Assembly (NCBI GenBank): GCA_030431455.1
Contig: JAUIJE010000002.1
Span: 443,294 to 507,293 of the forward strand
DNA length: 64,000 nt
Source: a bacterium
GTDB taxonomy: Bacteria; Myxococcota; UBA727; JAUIJE01
Reading direction: 5' to 3'
Below are positions 43,025 through 51,958 of the stretch, piece by piece. Under the pieces are notes generated by a model. It saw only the letters and a program-made list of their open reading frames with translations. It ran no database searches and was not told where the DNA came from. How positions within the stretch are numbered: position 1 is the stretch's first letter; each line of letters begins with the position of its first letter. The position numbers and the translations under genes were made by a program.

Positions 43025-43558
43025 TCAAAACGGCTTGAACACCACGAGCCCGACCACCGCGAACAACACCAGCACAGGCAGCTCGTTGATGACCCGGTAG
43101 AACTTGTGGTCCCGGGTGCGCCGCCCGAGGCGCACCGCGCGCCCGTGGTGGCCGAGCCAGAGGTGGTAGGCGACCAGGCCCGCCACCAGGGTGATCTTGG
43201 CGTGCAGCCAGCCCGCGGTCCGGAAGAACTCGAGGCCGTACTCGACGACGAGCATGGTCCCGAAGCTGACGGTCATGACCAAAAACACCGTGACGAAGCG
43301 GTAGAGCTTTTGCTCCATGATGCAGAAACGTTGGTGTCCACGCTCGTCGTCGGCGTCGACCGCGGCGTGGTACACAAACAGCCGCGGCAGGTAAAAAATC
43401 CCCGCGAACCAAGACACCACCGCGATGATGTGCAGCGTCTTGAACCACAAAAAGCGGTTGTCGCTCAGGCCGTAGATGAGCCCCGCGAAGACCGTGGTGG
43501 CCACCGTGGCCATGATCCAAGGCCGGGCCGCGGGGAGCAGGGGCTCTGACGTCGCCAT
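43025..43558 (-). CDS. hemJ: Protoporphyrinogen oxidase HemJ
   Basis: 177 residues and about four membrane helices. The family core WFKTLHIIAVVSWFAGIFYLPRLFVYH (split here into the blocks LHIIAVVSWFAG and FYLPRLFVYH) and the His-containing GWLHAKITLVAGL are HemJ (UPF0093). It oxidises protoporphyrinogen IX to protoporphyrin IX in haem synthesis, replacing HemG/HemY. ATG at 43558. A short N-terminal extension (about 35 residues) includes an additional hydrophobic segment. Confidence 0.85.
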   Translation of the reverse strand: MATSEPLLPAARPWIMATVATTVFAGLIYGLSDNRFLWFKTLHIIAVVSWFAGIFYLPRLFVYHAAVDADDERGHQRFCIMEQKLYRFVTVFLVMTVSFGTMLVVEYGLEFFRTAGWLHAKITLVAGLVAYHLWLGHHGRAVRLGRRTRDHKFYRVINELPVLVLFAVVGLVVFKPF

Positions 43559-43756
43559 CGCCCTGGGGTAGCAGAGCGGCGATCGCGACGCGACCGGTCG
43601 ATCGCGCCCGCGGCTTTGGCCACCCCGGGCCCGCGATTCGTTTGGGGACCAGGCCCGGCCCCGGCGGGGCCGGCAGATGGCGTATCTCCGCGATCCCCCA
43701 TCCAAAATCGACCCTTGGCTGATAGAAAACCGAACGCCCTCACCTGGAGATCGCCC

Positions 43757-46700
43757 GTGCCGGTGTCCCCCAAGCTCTCGTCGATGGTCAGCCGCGCGCT
43801 GTCCAACAACATCCTCTCCTCCAAGGAGGCCAACCGCATCTACGCGGAGGCCCAAAAGGAGGGCGTGTCCGCCGACGAGGTCAACCACATCGTGCACGCG
43901 CTGGCCGAGGCGCTGGGCGACGGGCTGGAGCTCGACACCGACAACCGCAAAAAGCGCATCAACAACCTCTTGGCCAAGCTCGAGGCCCACCACCCCCTCG
44001 GCCTCGACGAGAGCGCCATCGACCGCCGGCCGGGCGGCGCGGTGAGCTACCTCGACGCCTTGCTGCAAAAGGGCAGCGCGGGGCCGGTGCCCACCGAGCC
44101 GGTGACCCCGGCGGACCCGGCGACCCCCGCGGACCCGGTGACCCCCGCGGACCCGGTGACCCCCGCGGACCCGGTGACCCCCGCGGACCCGGCCACGCCC
44201 GCGGACGGTGGCATCACCCTCGACCTCCAGCGCCCCACCGACCAGATGCGCACCGACATCCTGCGCCAGGTGATGGGCGACTACCTCGAATCCATCGACG
44301 AGCCCGCCACCGACGCGGCGATCAACACCCTGCTCCACGGTCTCGAGGACGGGCTGGGTTACGAAGGCAGCGACGACCTCGCGTTCTTGAAGCACACCAC
44401 CGCCACCGCGTCGCTGGGGGCGTTGCTGCAAGTGGCCCACCGCCTCGCCCCCGCGGACATCGACCGGCTGCTCGGCCTGTACGACAAGGCCCCGGCCCCG
44501 ATGGCCCAAGCCCTCATCCTCGGCGCGCTCGATGCAGCGACATTGAGCCCGGCCCAGGCCGAGCGGCGGGCGGCCTTGGAGGCCCCCGAGCACCAAGCCG
44601 CCTTGCTCGACGAGTGGAACACGGTGGCAAGTGGCAAGAAGACCCTCGGCTACGGGGTCAAGGTCGAGGGCGACCTCCAAATGTTGCTGCTTTCGGGTCT
44701 GGCGTACTGCAAAAAGCCCGAGTCGATGGAGGCCCTGTACGCGGGCATCAACGAGTTCAAAGACCTCAACGGCGGCGGGAGCTGGGACAAGCCCTTCGAC
44801 GCGGATGAGATCTCGCGGCTCTCGACGCTGTTGGCGTCGTATACCCAGGAGCACGACGGGCTCGCCTACGTGTTCGGCACCTGGAAGTCGGACGCGCCCA
44901 AACACAAAGCCAAGGTCACCAACCAGCGCGTGCAAGCGCAGGTCATGCCGCAGCTCGACGGCACCCCGCCGATGCTCGGCGATGTGCCCATCCGCGCCGA
45001 CCAGGTCGACCTCGTCAAGCGCATGGTCGAGGGCGTGGCCGACGACCGCGCCCTGGGCAAACTCAAAAGCGCCCTGCGGGAGGCCGCGTTTGTCACCAAC
45101 CCCTCCGTGCGCGGGTGGAGCGGGCTGCCCACCCCCGAGGGGCCGATGGGCCAGACCGCGCGGGAGTTTTTGGCCCGGTATGGGCAGCGCTTCATCGACG
45201 AGCAGGGCGGCACCGCCGACGGGATGATCGATTTCGACGCGATGGTGTCGACGCTCAAAAAAGAGGGCGAAGCCATTCGCGAGGTGATGCAGCCGCGGCT
45301 GGCGGAGCTGGGCATGGACCCGGCCCGGTTCGCGGGCATCGAGGTGAGCGGTGAGGCCCGCGACACCCTGCGCAGGTTGCTCACCGAGCACACCCGTTCG
45401 CCGATGAGCGTCACCAACATCGAGCTCGCGGTGAAGATGGTCGCGGCCAAGAACGACGGGTCGGTGACCAGCGAGGCCGCGGTGGCGGTGCTCAAGGACA
45501 TTGTCGGCGGCTACATGGCCAACTGGCCTGACTATTCGGTGTTCGACTTCAACAAGCTCGAGCGCATCGCGAAGTTCAAGGTCGAGGGCAAAGACGTCCC
45601 CCTCTGCAGCATCAATGGCAAAGAGGCCAACCTCGCGGAGTTCTACACCAAGGTCGCCGAGGGCGTGACCAATGCCATTGACCGCAACAACGTGCGGCAC
45701 GAGTGGATGGCCCACCGGTGGGGCCACCGCGCGAAGGAGGCGGTGGAGCTGCTCGACGTCATCGCCGAGAAGACCTCCCAGGGGGAGGGTCCCATCGTGG
45801 CCCTGCAGAAGCAGTTTCCGGGGGCCGACATCTCGGTGCAGGCCACCGGCCTCGACGGCGAGCACCAGCAGTTCTTGTTCGTGGTGGAGCAAGACGGGCG
45901 GCGCATGGGGCTGTTCAACCAGGCCAGCGACGGCAACATCCAGCCCTACACCGATTCCCGCCGGGACCCGGTGCTGTTCAGCGCGGCCGTCAATGGCGAC
46001 GGCAGTTTCGACGTGTCCATCGACGACAACATCACCGCGCGCCGCTATCCCCTGCAGACCACCTACGGGGTGGGCGACAGCATCGACGTGCCTTTTGTGG
46101 ACAGCGAAGCGATGGAGGTGCGCACCGAGGGCGAGAAGTTCGATACGCGCTACAAAGTGCTCGAAGGCACGATCCAAGGGTTCGACGCCGACGGCAACTA
46201 CCAGGTGTCGTTCAAGACCCCCCAGGGCGAAGACAAGACCGAGACGTTCACGCTCGACAAGCTGCGCAAATACAACCACCCCCACTTCTTCTCCGAGACC
46301 GGAAGCTACATCCGCGACATGGAGATCAACCTCACCAAGGACCCGGATCTCAAGGCCTTCCTCGAGGGCGCCGACGCGATGATCCAGCGACATTTGCCCA
46401 CGGATGGGTCCATGGCCGACATGTCCCCCCGGGAGATCGCCCGCCGGCAGAAAGCCTGTGTGGACGACATCATGAAATACTGTGACGAGCGGATGAAGTA
46501 TCCGCACGACTCCACCACCGATCCCGGCGACATCCGATACAAGGAGCTCGACAACATGAACCGCTTCCCCATCGGGGAGCTGCTCAAGATCGGCAAAGGC
46601 CAGTGTCGGCACCAATGCATCATCGAGCATCTGCTGCTCCAGCGCGCGGGCATCGACTCGCGTCTGGCCTCCGGGGCGGCCAACACCAGCTCCGGCGACT

Positions 46701-46882
46701 ACCGGGGCCTGCACCTGTGGGTGGAGATCAACCTCGCCAACGACGCGCGCTACCTGTCCGACCAGACCTGGAAGGACGAAGCCATCCCCCTCTGGGACGG
46801 GGCCTACGACGTCGACAAACGCCGGCTGGAGATCCACAACCGCACCGACGACTTCGACCGGTACCACGCGTACACGAGCTGA
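43757..46882 (+). CDS. Large transglutaminase-fold protein without a signal peptide
   Basis: 1041 residues from a GTG at 43757 (GGAG eight bases before). A helical N-terminal domain (to about 105) is followed by a Pro/Asp-rich linker with six VTPADP-type units, then long helical regions. The C-terminal domain has a transglutaminase triad: Cys950 in GQCRHQC, His986 in LHLWVEI, Asp1002 in LSDQTW, spacing 36 and 16, as in cysteine proteases of that fold. No export signal and no homologue recognised for the middle. Possibly a toxin or effector secreted by another route; inference. Confidence 0.78.
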   Translation: MPVSPKLSSMVSRALSNNILSSKEANRIYAEAQKEGVSADEVNHIVHALAEALGDGLELDTDNRKKRINNLLAKLEAHHPLGLDESAIDRRPGGAVSYLDALLQKGSAGPVPTEPVTPADPATPADPVTPADPVTPADPVTPADPATPADGGITLDLQRPTDQMRTDILRQVMGDYLESIDEPATDAAINTLLHGLEDGLGYEGSDDLAFLKHTTATASLGALLQVAHRLAPADIDRLLGLYDKAPAPMAQALILGALDAATLSPAQAERRAALEAPEHQAALLDEWNTVASGKKTLGYGVKVEGDLQMLLLSGLAYCKKPESMEALYAGINEFKDLNGGGSWDKPFDADEISRLSTLLASYTQEHDGLAYVFGTWKSDAPKHKAKVTNQRVQAQVMPQLDGTPPMLGDVPIRADQVDLVKRMVEGVADDRALGKLKSALREAAFVTNPSVRGWSGLPTPEGPMGQTAREFLARYGQRFIDEQGGTADGMIDFDAMVSTLKKEGEAIREVMQPRLAELGMDPARFAGIEVSGEARDTLRRLLTEHTRSPMSVTNIELAVKMVAAKNDGSVTSEAAVAVLKDIVGGYMANWPDYSVFDFNKLERIAKFKVEGKDVPLCSINGKEANLAEFYTKVAEGVTNAIDRNNVRHEWMAHRWGHRAKEAVELLDVIAEKTSQGEGPIVALQKQFPGADISVQATGLDGEHQQFLFVVEQDGRRMGLFNQASDGNIQPYTDSRRDPVLFSAAVNGDGSFDVSIDDNITARRYPLQTTYGVGDSIDVPFVDSEAMEVRTEGEKFDTRYKVLEGTIQGFDADGNYQVSFKTPQGEDKTETFTLDKLRKYNHPHFFSETGSYIRDMEINLTKDPDLKAFLEGADAMIQRHLPTDGSMADMSPREIARRQKACVDDIMKYCDERMKYPHDSTTDPGDIRYKELDNMNRFPIGELLKIGKGQCRHQCIIEHLLLQRAGIDSRLASGAANTSSGDYRGLHLWVEINLANDARYLSDQTWKDEAIPLWDGAYDVDKRRLEIHNRTDDFDRYHAYTS
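44102..44209 (+). repeat. 18-bp tandem repeat coding VTPADP
   Basis: Six units of GTGACCCCCGCGGACCCG or close variants, encoding (V/A)TPADP and forming a proline-rich linker within the large transglutaminase-fold gene. Confidence 0.9.
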
Positions 46883-46889
46883 CCCCGGC

Positions 46890-47477
46890 TCAATCCGGGT
46901 CGAGCTGGGGGAAGTACACGTCGACGTAATCGAGCAGGCGGGGCGTGCCGTCGCAGGGGTTGTTCATCTCGGCCATGCGCCAATATTTTCGGCGCTTGGT
47001 GATGCGGAAGGTGAGCGGGCCGGTGCGGGTGCAGGGCGCGCCGTTCGCAATGTGACTGACACGGGTCACGAGCGTGCCCTCAAAGACGAACGCCCGGGAG
47101 GACACCTCCTTGATCACCCCGTCCAGGGTCAGGTAGTCACCGTTCAGGCGTTGCTCGCCCCGCATCCGGTACAGGCCGTGGTCGTTTTCCACCGTGACCC
47201 GACCAAACGTGTCCCAGCTGATCCACTGCAGCGACAGCGGATGCTCCCCGAGCAGGCGGTCGACGACGATGTGGTCGGCGATGACCGTTTGTGGTCCCGC
47301 GGGCGCGGGCGCGACCGGGGCCTGGTGCGCAGCCGGGGCCGGCGGGACCGGGGCGGGGGGTGGCCCGGGCGGCGCAGGGTCGGCCGCGGCCGGCGGGGGA
47401 CCAGCCCGATCGGCCAAGAGCACCGACGCGGCCCCGATGAGACCGAGCAACAGCATGACCAAGAACGCGCGCATCAT
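46890..47477 (-). CDS. Exported/anchored protein with proline-rich linker
   Basis: 195 residues. N-terminal signal anchor (MMRAFLVMLLLGLIGAASVLL), a Pro/Ala-rich stretch of about 45 residues, and a C-terminal domain of about 120 residues ending VYFPQLDPD. The C-terminal domain contains two Cys pairs possibly linked (GAPCTRTG, NNPCDGTP). No family recognised. It is convergent with the large transglutaminase-fold gene, eight bases apart. No ribosome-binding site is obvious. Confidence 0.7.
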   Translation of the reverse strand: MMRAFLVMLLLGLIGAASVLLADRAGPPPAAADPAPPGPPPAPVPPAPAAHQAPVAPAPAGPQTVIADHIVVDRLLGEHPLSLQWISWDTFGRVTVENDHGLYRMRGEQRLNGDYLTLDGVIKEVSSRAFVFEGTLVTRVSHIANGAPCTRTGPLTFRITKRRKYWRMAEMNNPCDGTPRLLDYVDVYFPQLDPD

Positions 47478-47644
47478 GGGGCGAGCGTAACCCACCAGGT
47501 GGCGTGGCCGACGTGCGCCGCCGGCCTGCCTACATCACCCGACGTGTCGTCGTGTGGAGGTCACAACCGTTCATGCCACCGCGCACCGATCGAGGGCGAT
47601 CTGCCGCTAAACAACGCAGCGCACACGTTTACCCAGGGGGGCCC

Positions 47645-48823
47645 ATGTCCAAAGTCGGCGGCACCAACGTTCAACCCACACGCATCCAGAACCAACAGGC
47701 CACCAGCCAAGCATCCGGCTACCGCCCGGCCCCGTCGCTCGATGCCGCGACCAAGGCGCGGCCCATCGGGCGCGGTCACCAAGGCGAGAGCGTCCAGCAG
47801 ATTCAGCAGCAGCTGCGCGACCAGGGCCTGGACGTGAAGGTGGACGGCAAGTTTGGTCCCGAGACCGAACGCGCGGTGCGGGCTTTTCAACAGCGCGCGG
47901 GCATCCAGGTCGACGGCCTGGTGGGTCCCGAGACCATCGGCGCCCTCCGCGGGGCGGGCAGCGTCGAGAACGCGGGCCAGACCCAGCGGCGCAACGACGC
48001 CCAACGCTGCGTGGGCAACGACCCCATCACCCACGCGCCGCCCAACCCGAACCAGACCGCGCCCGAGGGCGGCGTGCGCGCCGGCGACCTGCAACGCGAC
48101 AACCCCCCCGGCGTGACCGTGCACGGCCCCAGCGGCGAGAACAACGTCGACGCCAACGGCCGCGGCACCGCCCGGGGCGAGGTTGGCCACATCGAGCTCC
48201 CCAACGGCGCGCAGATTCACGGCCCCAACGGCAGCGTCACCGGTGACGGCGAAGGGGGCGTCAGCTTCGAGGGCAACTTGGCCTCGCTGGACAATCCCAA
48301 TGTGCCTGGAGCGAGCGTCCAGGTGGGCCACGTCTCGGGCGAAGACTCCTCCACGTCCAAACGGCTCGAAGGGTCCGTCATCCGCGCCACCACCGGCGAC
48401 GACAACGCGGTCGACGTGAACTCGAAGATCCTCGACGCGGGCGCCGAAGCCACCTTCCGCGCGAGCGAAGATGAGGGCCGCATCGGCGCGGGCTACCGCG
48501 CGAACGTCGCCGAGGTGGGCGTGGGCGTGGGCGAGGTGTCCGACCGCCCCGGCATCGATGACTACCGGGAAGAGGCCCGGGTCTCGGCCGGCGTTCCCTC
48601 TGGGGGGGCGTTCGTCAGCTGGAACGACCGCGACAACGACGGCAAGACCAACTACCGCCTCGACATCGACATCCCCATCCCCGGCACCCCCCTCGGGGTG
48701 GGCTACTCCGTCGAGACCGAGCGGCCGGTGGCCGACGGGCTCGCCACCTTGGGCAAGTTCAACCCCATCACCGCGCCCGCGGCCGGGGTCTACAGCCTGG
48801 GGCGGCACCTCAACTGGTGGTAG
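47645..48823 (+). CDS. Peptidoglycan-binding-domain protein with repetitive beta-rich C-terminus
   Basis: 392 residues. After a polar Gln/Ser/Thr-rich start (VGGTNVQPTRIQNQQATSQ), residues 45-105 are a PG_binding_1 domain: QIQQQLRDQGLDVKVDGKFG and RAVRAFQQRAGIQVDG. From about residue 150, repeated beta-type units rich in Gly/Asn/Asp (IHGPNGSVTGDGEGGVSFEG, AGYRANVAEVGVGVGEV). No signal peptide, like the preceding large protein on the same strand. Possibly a cargo or coat protein acting at the cell wall. Convergent overlap of 14 bases with the next gene. Confidence 0.78.
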   Translation: MSKVGGTNVQPTRIQNQQATSQASGYRPAPSLDAATKARPIGRGHQGESVQQIQQQLRDQGLDVKVDGKFGPETERAVRAFQQRAGIQVDGLVGPETIGALRGAGSVENAGQTQRRNDAQRCVGNDPITHAPPNPNQTAPEGGVRAGDLQRDNPPGVTVHGPSGENNVDANGRGTARGEVGHIELPNGAQIHGPNGSVTGDGEGGVSFEGNLASLDNPNVPGASVQVGHVSGEDSSTSKRLEGSVIRATTGDDNAVDVNSKILDAGAEATFRASEDEGRIGAGYRANVAEVGVGVGEVSDRPGIDDYREEARVSAGVPSGGAFVSWNDRDNDGKTNYRLDIDIPIPGTPLGVGYSVETERPVADGLATLGKFNPITAPAAGVYSLGRHLNWW

Positions 48824-49814
48824 CCGGCAGCATGGTCCGCAGGGCGTGGTCGACGACGAACCGCCCGCGGCACCACGCGTGGCTGTGCGCCGTGCGCGCG
48901 GGGTAGACCCCCATCAACCGCACATGTTGCCCGGCGGCGTTTTGGCCGACCAAGAGCGCGACCTCCCGGTCGCGTTCTTTGGTTTGCACCACCCGGAAAA
49001 CCACCGGACCCACAAATACGCCCCCGTCGGCGGCGGGGAGGTCGCCGGCCACCGCGGTGCCGGGGTCGAGTTGGCCCTTGGCCACGTCGCGGCCGGCGGT
49101 CGTATACAATGTATTTGCATCGACTTGGCGGGCGGAGACGGTCTTGCATGACAGCTCCACCGTGCCGCCGTCGATGGCCCACTTGGTGACCACCCCGCCC
49201 CCGCTGGCGGTGGTCTTCGCCGCGGTCGGCACCTCGTAGGCGGCGGGGCCGTCGAGGCCGTGGGGGGCGTAGTCGTCGACGAAGAAGCGGCCCGGCGCCT
49301 CTTTGAGGGAAAAGGTGCCGAGGATGGTGTGCAACTCCTGGAGCTTGGCCGCGGCCGAACCCCGGGCCGCGGCGAGAAAGACGAATAGGTTCTGGCCGAT
49401 CCGGTGGGCCGCGGTGGTCTGCTCACCGCCCTCGAGGGGGCCGCTGCGGTCTGCGTACCACCCCGCGCCCAAGGGGCCGGCGGCGTAGCGGGGCAGGTCG
49501 GCGCAGGCGAACGCAGCGTCGAGAAAATCCCCGGGCAACGCGTCGAACTGCAGCTCGACGACCTTGAGCTCCACCGCGATGGCGGGGTTGTGGCGGGAGA
49601 GGTGCGCGAGGGACGCGAAGGGCACGTCGGGGTTGGCCGGCATCTTGGGCGGGCCCACCTCCCACCCCGGTGGCCGGTAAAAGGCGAACGAGAACTCCGG
49701 CCGGGCCTCGTTGTCGACGAACGCGGGCTTGTACGCGCGACGCTTGAGCGCTTCGCGATCGCGGTCCTGGATGTCGGGCACGCCCACCCGTTCGCGGCGG
49801 TCGGGGAAGAACAT
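48810..49814 (-). CDS. Hypothetical soluble protein, about 334 residues
   Basis: 334 residues. The N-terminal half (PEFSFAFYRPPGWEV, FLDAAFACADLPRYA) looks like an alpha/beta fold; the second half is beta-rich (TKWAIDGGTVELSCKTV) and ends with AWCRGRFVVDHALRTMLP. It overlaps the 3' end of the convergent peptidoglycan-binding gene by 14 bases, and its start is one base behind the stop of the DUF3592-like gene, so those two are an operon. Function unknown. Confidence 0.75.
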   Translation of the reverse strand: MFFPDRRERVGVPDIQDRDREALKRRAYKPAFVDNEARPEFSFAFYRPPGWEVGPPKMPANPDVPFASLAHLSRHNPAIAVELKVVELQFDALPGDFLDAAFACADLPRYAAGPLGAGWYADRSGPLEGGEQTTAAHRIGQNLFVFLAAARGSAAAKLQELHTILGTFSLKEAPGRFFVDDYAPHGLDGPAAYEVPTAAKTTASGGGVVTKWAIDGGTVELSCKTVSARQVDANTLYTTAGRDVAKGQLDPGTAVAGDLPAADGGVFVGPVVFRVVQTKERDREVALLVGQNAAGQHVRLMGVYPARTAHSHAWCRGRFVVDHALRTMLPATTS

Positions 49815-49815
49815 C

Positions 49816-50277
49816 TCACGTTCCTTTCGATTGCCAGCCGAGCCCCAACAGGGCCAAGCCGATGATCAACAACACCAAGCCGGCCGCGCCCAAAAACAGG
49901 GGAAAGCGGAACGTCGGGCGTTCGAGCAGGATCTCACCGGGGGCCTCGGGGCGCACGAACACCCGCGCCCGGCCGCCCACGGGGTAGTCCCGGGCCTGGA
50001 CCTTCACCCCCATGCGTTTTTCCCCCTGGAGGACCTGTCCGCCCTGCGCAGGAGAGTACGAAAAATGCACCCGGCGCTGCTCGACGTCGCGCCGCGCGCC
50101 CCGCGCCCCCACCACCATGGAGGTCATGACCTTGTCCACGCTGTCGACGCTGGCGTCGACCTCGACCACGCCATCGTCACCACGCCAGAGCCGCAGCCCG
50201 GCGGTGACCACGGCGGCGCCGGCCAGAACCACCAGGACTGCCCCGGTCACCATCAGCATCGTCCCCCCAGGCCGCAC
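49816..50277 (-). CDS. DUF3592-like membrane protein
   Basis: 153 residues with two membrane helices (residues 7-29 and 126-148). The intervening beta-rich loop (RRVHFSYSPAQGGQVLQG, VGGRARVFVRPEAPGE) matches DUF3592. GTG at 50277 has GGAGG five bases ahead; ATG 50259 or GTG 50283 are alternatives. Upstream member of an operon with the 334-residue hypothetical gene. Confidence 0.75.
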   Translation of the reverse strand: MRPGGTMLMVTGAVLVVLAGAAVVTAGLRLWRGDDGVVEVDASVDSVDKVMTSMVVGARGARRDVEQRRVHFSYSPAQGGQVLQGEKRMGVKVQARDYPVGGRARVFVRPEAPGEILLERPTFRFPLFLGAAGLVLLIIGLALLGLGWQSKGT

Positions 50278-50334
50278 CGCCACCTCCGCTCCGGAGCCTA
50301 GCCGGCCTTCGTCGTCAGCGTCGAGCCCCCGACG

Positions 50335-51069
50335 TCAACCGCGCTTGACCCCCACAAAAACCCGCCGTGGGGCCCGGTCGTCGTCGGTCGCTTCGATCTC
50401 GGTGTGGGGCGCAAAGCCGGCCTCACCGAGCAAGCGGTGCCAGGTCTGTTCGTCGAACAAACCGGTCACGTGGGCGTCGTGCACCGTCTGCACGTCCCCC
50501 TCGGCGGTGCGGAACACGAACACGTACTCGGTGCGCACCGCGGTGTCGGTGGGGTCGGGGTCCCAGGTCCATTCCAAAAACCGCACCCCGCGGCCGGTGT
50601 CGTCGGAGGATCCATCGTGATGGGTCGACTCGGCAAAGGTGCCCTTGACGTCATCGGGGGCGAACACCGCGAGGCCCCCCGGGGCCAGATGCGCGGCCGC
50701 GGTGCGGAAGGCCGCGGCGAGGTCGGCCTCGGTGGTCATGTAGTCGATGGCGTCGTGCACAAACACCGCATCGAAGGTGCGGTCGAGGCGCAGGGTGCGC
50801 ATGTCCCCGACCACGTGGGCGCAGCGGGGGTTGAGCGAGCGGGAGAGGTCGAGCATCGCGGGGGAGAGATCGGTGAGGGTCAGGTCGTAGCGCGCCTTCA
50901 GGTAGTGAGCATTGTGTCCCCCCCCGGCCCCGAGCTCGAGCACGGTCTTCACCGGGCCGCGGGACGCGAGCAGCGCGGCGAACCACGCCGCTTCCTCTTG
51001 GTAGTCGGCCACCGGGGAGACCAGGGGCCACCAACCGGCGAACTCAGAGTAGAACCGAGGGCTTGTCAT
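50335..51069 (-). CDS. SAM-dependent methyltransferase
   Basis: 244 residues. Class I fold with motif I VLELGAGGGHNAHYL (about residue 43), acidic residue in LTDLSPAMLDLS, DMRTLRLDRTFDAVFVHDAI and the post-motif APGGLAVFAPDD. Small-molecule methyltransferase of the Methyltransf_25/11 type. Its start lies inside the 3' end of the AraC gene (26-base overlap), so the two are co-expressed. Confidence 0.88.
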   Translation of the reverse strand: MTSPRFYSEFAGWWPLVSPVADYQEEAAWFAALLASRGPVKTVLELGAGGGHNAHYLKARYDLTLTDLSPAMLDLSRSLNPRCAHVVGDMRTLRLDRTFDAVFVHDAIDYMTTEADLAAAFRTAAAHLAPGGLAVFAPDDVKGTFAESTHHDGSSDDTGRGVRFLEWTWDPDPTDTAVRTEYVFVFRTAEGDVQTVHDAHVTGLFDEQTWHRLLGEAGFAPHTEIEATDDDRAPRRVFVGVKRG

Positions 51070-51874
51070 CGGCGGTCTCCGTCGAGGGGGGCGCGGCGTG
51101 GCGCGCGCGGTGGGTGCCGCGCCGAAAGGCCCGCGGGCTTTGGGACAGCAAGAGACCAAAGGCGTGGCAGAACGCGCTTTGGCTGGCAAAGCCGACGTCG
51201 TCGGCGATGTCGCCGATGGGGCGCGCGGTGGTGGCGAGCAGCTCGGTGGCGCGCAGGATGCGGATGGTGCGCAGCGTGGTGCGGAAGGCCTCGCCGCACT
51301 CTTCCGACCAGCGGCGGCTGAGGGTGCGCGGGGCGACGGCGGCGGCGGCGGCGGCGGCGGGCAGGGTGGCGTCGCGCGGGTGCGCCTCGGCGAAGGCCAG
51401 GGCCCGGCCGACCTCGTCGCTGTGGGCGCGGGGCAAGCGCAAGGCCAAGGGCGCGGCGGTGGCGGCGGGGAGCGCGTCGGCCAAGACCACCAGCGCCCGG
51501 TCCCGGGCGGGGCCGGGGGCGCAGGCGGCGGCGTGGGCCAGCAAGTGATGCAACAGGGGGGCGGCGGTGAACACCAGGGGGTGATCGGGCAGCGACCGCA
51601 CCAGCCGAGGCTCGAGGTAGGCGGACAACAATGTTGCTGTTTGGCGGCCGTGGACGGTGGCGCGGTGTACTGCGCCGCCGGGCAGAACGGCCATGCGCGA
51701 GGGGGGAAGCCGCCAGCGACCGGTCTCGTGTTCGAGCTCGAGCACGCCGGCGGCGGCGTAGAGCAGTTGGGTCCGCCGGTGGTGGTGCCAGGGCCCAGGA
51801 CCGTGGTCGAGGGTCTCCTCGAGCACGGTCCCCGAACGGCCGCGCCGGTCCACGGGAAAGGAGCGGGGGGGCAT
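51044..51874 (-). CDS. AraC-family regulator with cupin-like sensor domain
   Basis: 276 residues. N-terminal cupin-like domain (HHHRRTQLLYAAAGVLELE, RMAVLPGGAVHRA), C-terminal HTH (RTLSRRWSEECGEAF and IGDIADDVGFASQSAFCHAF). AraC proteins of this type use the sensor domain to bind a small molecule. Transcribed with the following methyltransferase gene and divergent from a metallo-hydrolase-fold gene. The ATG at 51874 sits six bases behind a GGAGC-type box. Confidence 0.88.
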   Translation of the reverse strand: MPPRSFPVDRRGRSGTVLEETLDHGPGPWHHHRRTQLLYAAAGVLELEHETGRWRLPPSRMAVLPGGAVHRATVHGRQTATLLSAYLEPRLVRSLPDHPLVFTAAPLLHHLLAHAAACAPGPARDRALVVLADALPAATAAPLALRLPRAHSDEVGRALAFAEAHPRDATLPAAAAAAAVAPRTLSRRWSEECGEAFRTTLRTIRILRATELLATTARPIGDIADDVGFASQSAFCHAFGLLLSQSPRAFRRGTHRARHAAPPSTETADDKPSVLL

Positions 51875-51958
51875 GTGGCGTAAAATAACAAAAAATCGAG
51901 TTCTTGTCGAAAGACGCCAGGCCGGGCCGGGCCTAGGTTGGGGGCAAAGGAGGACAAG

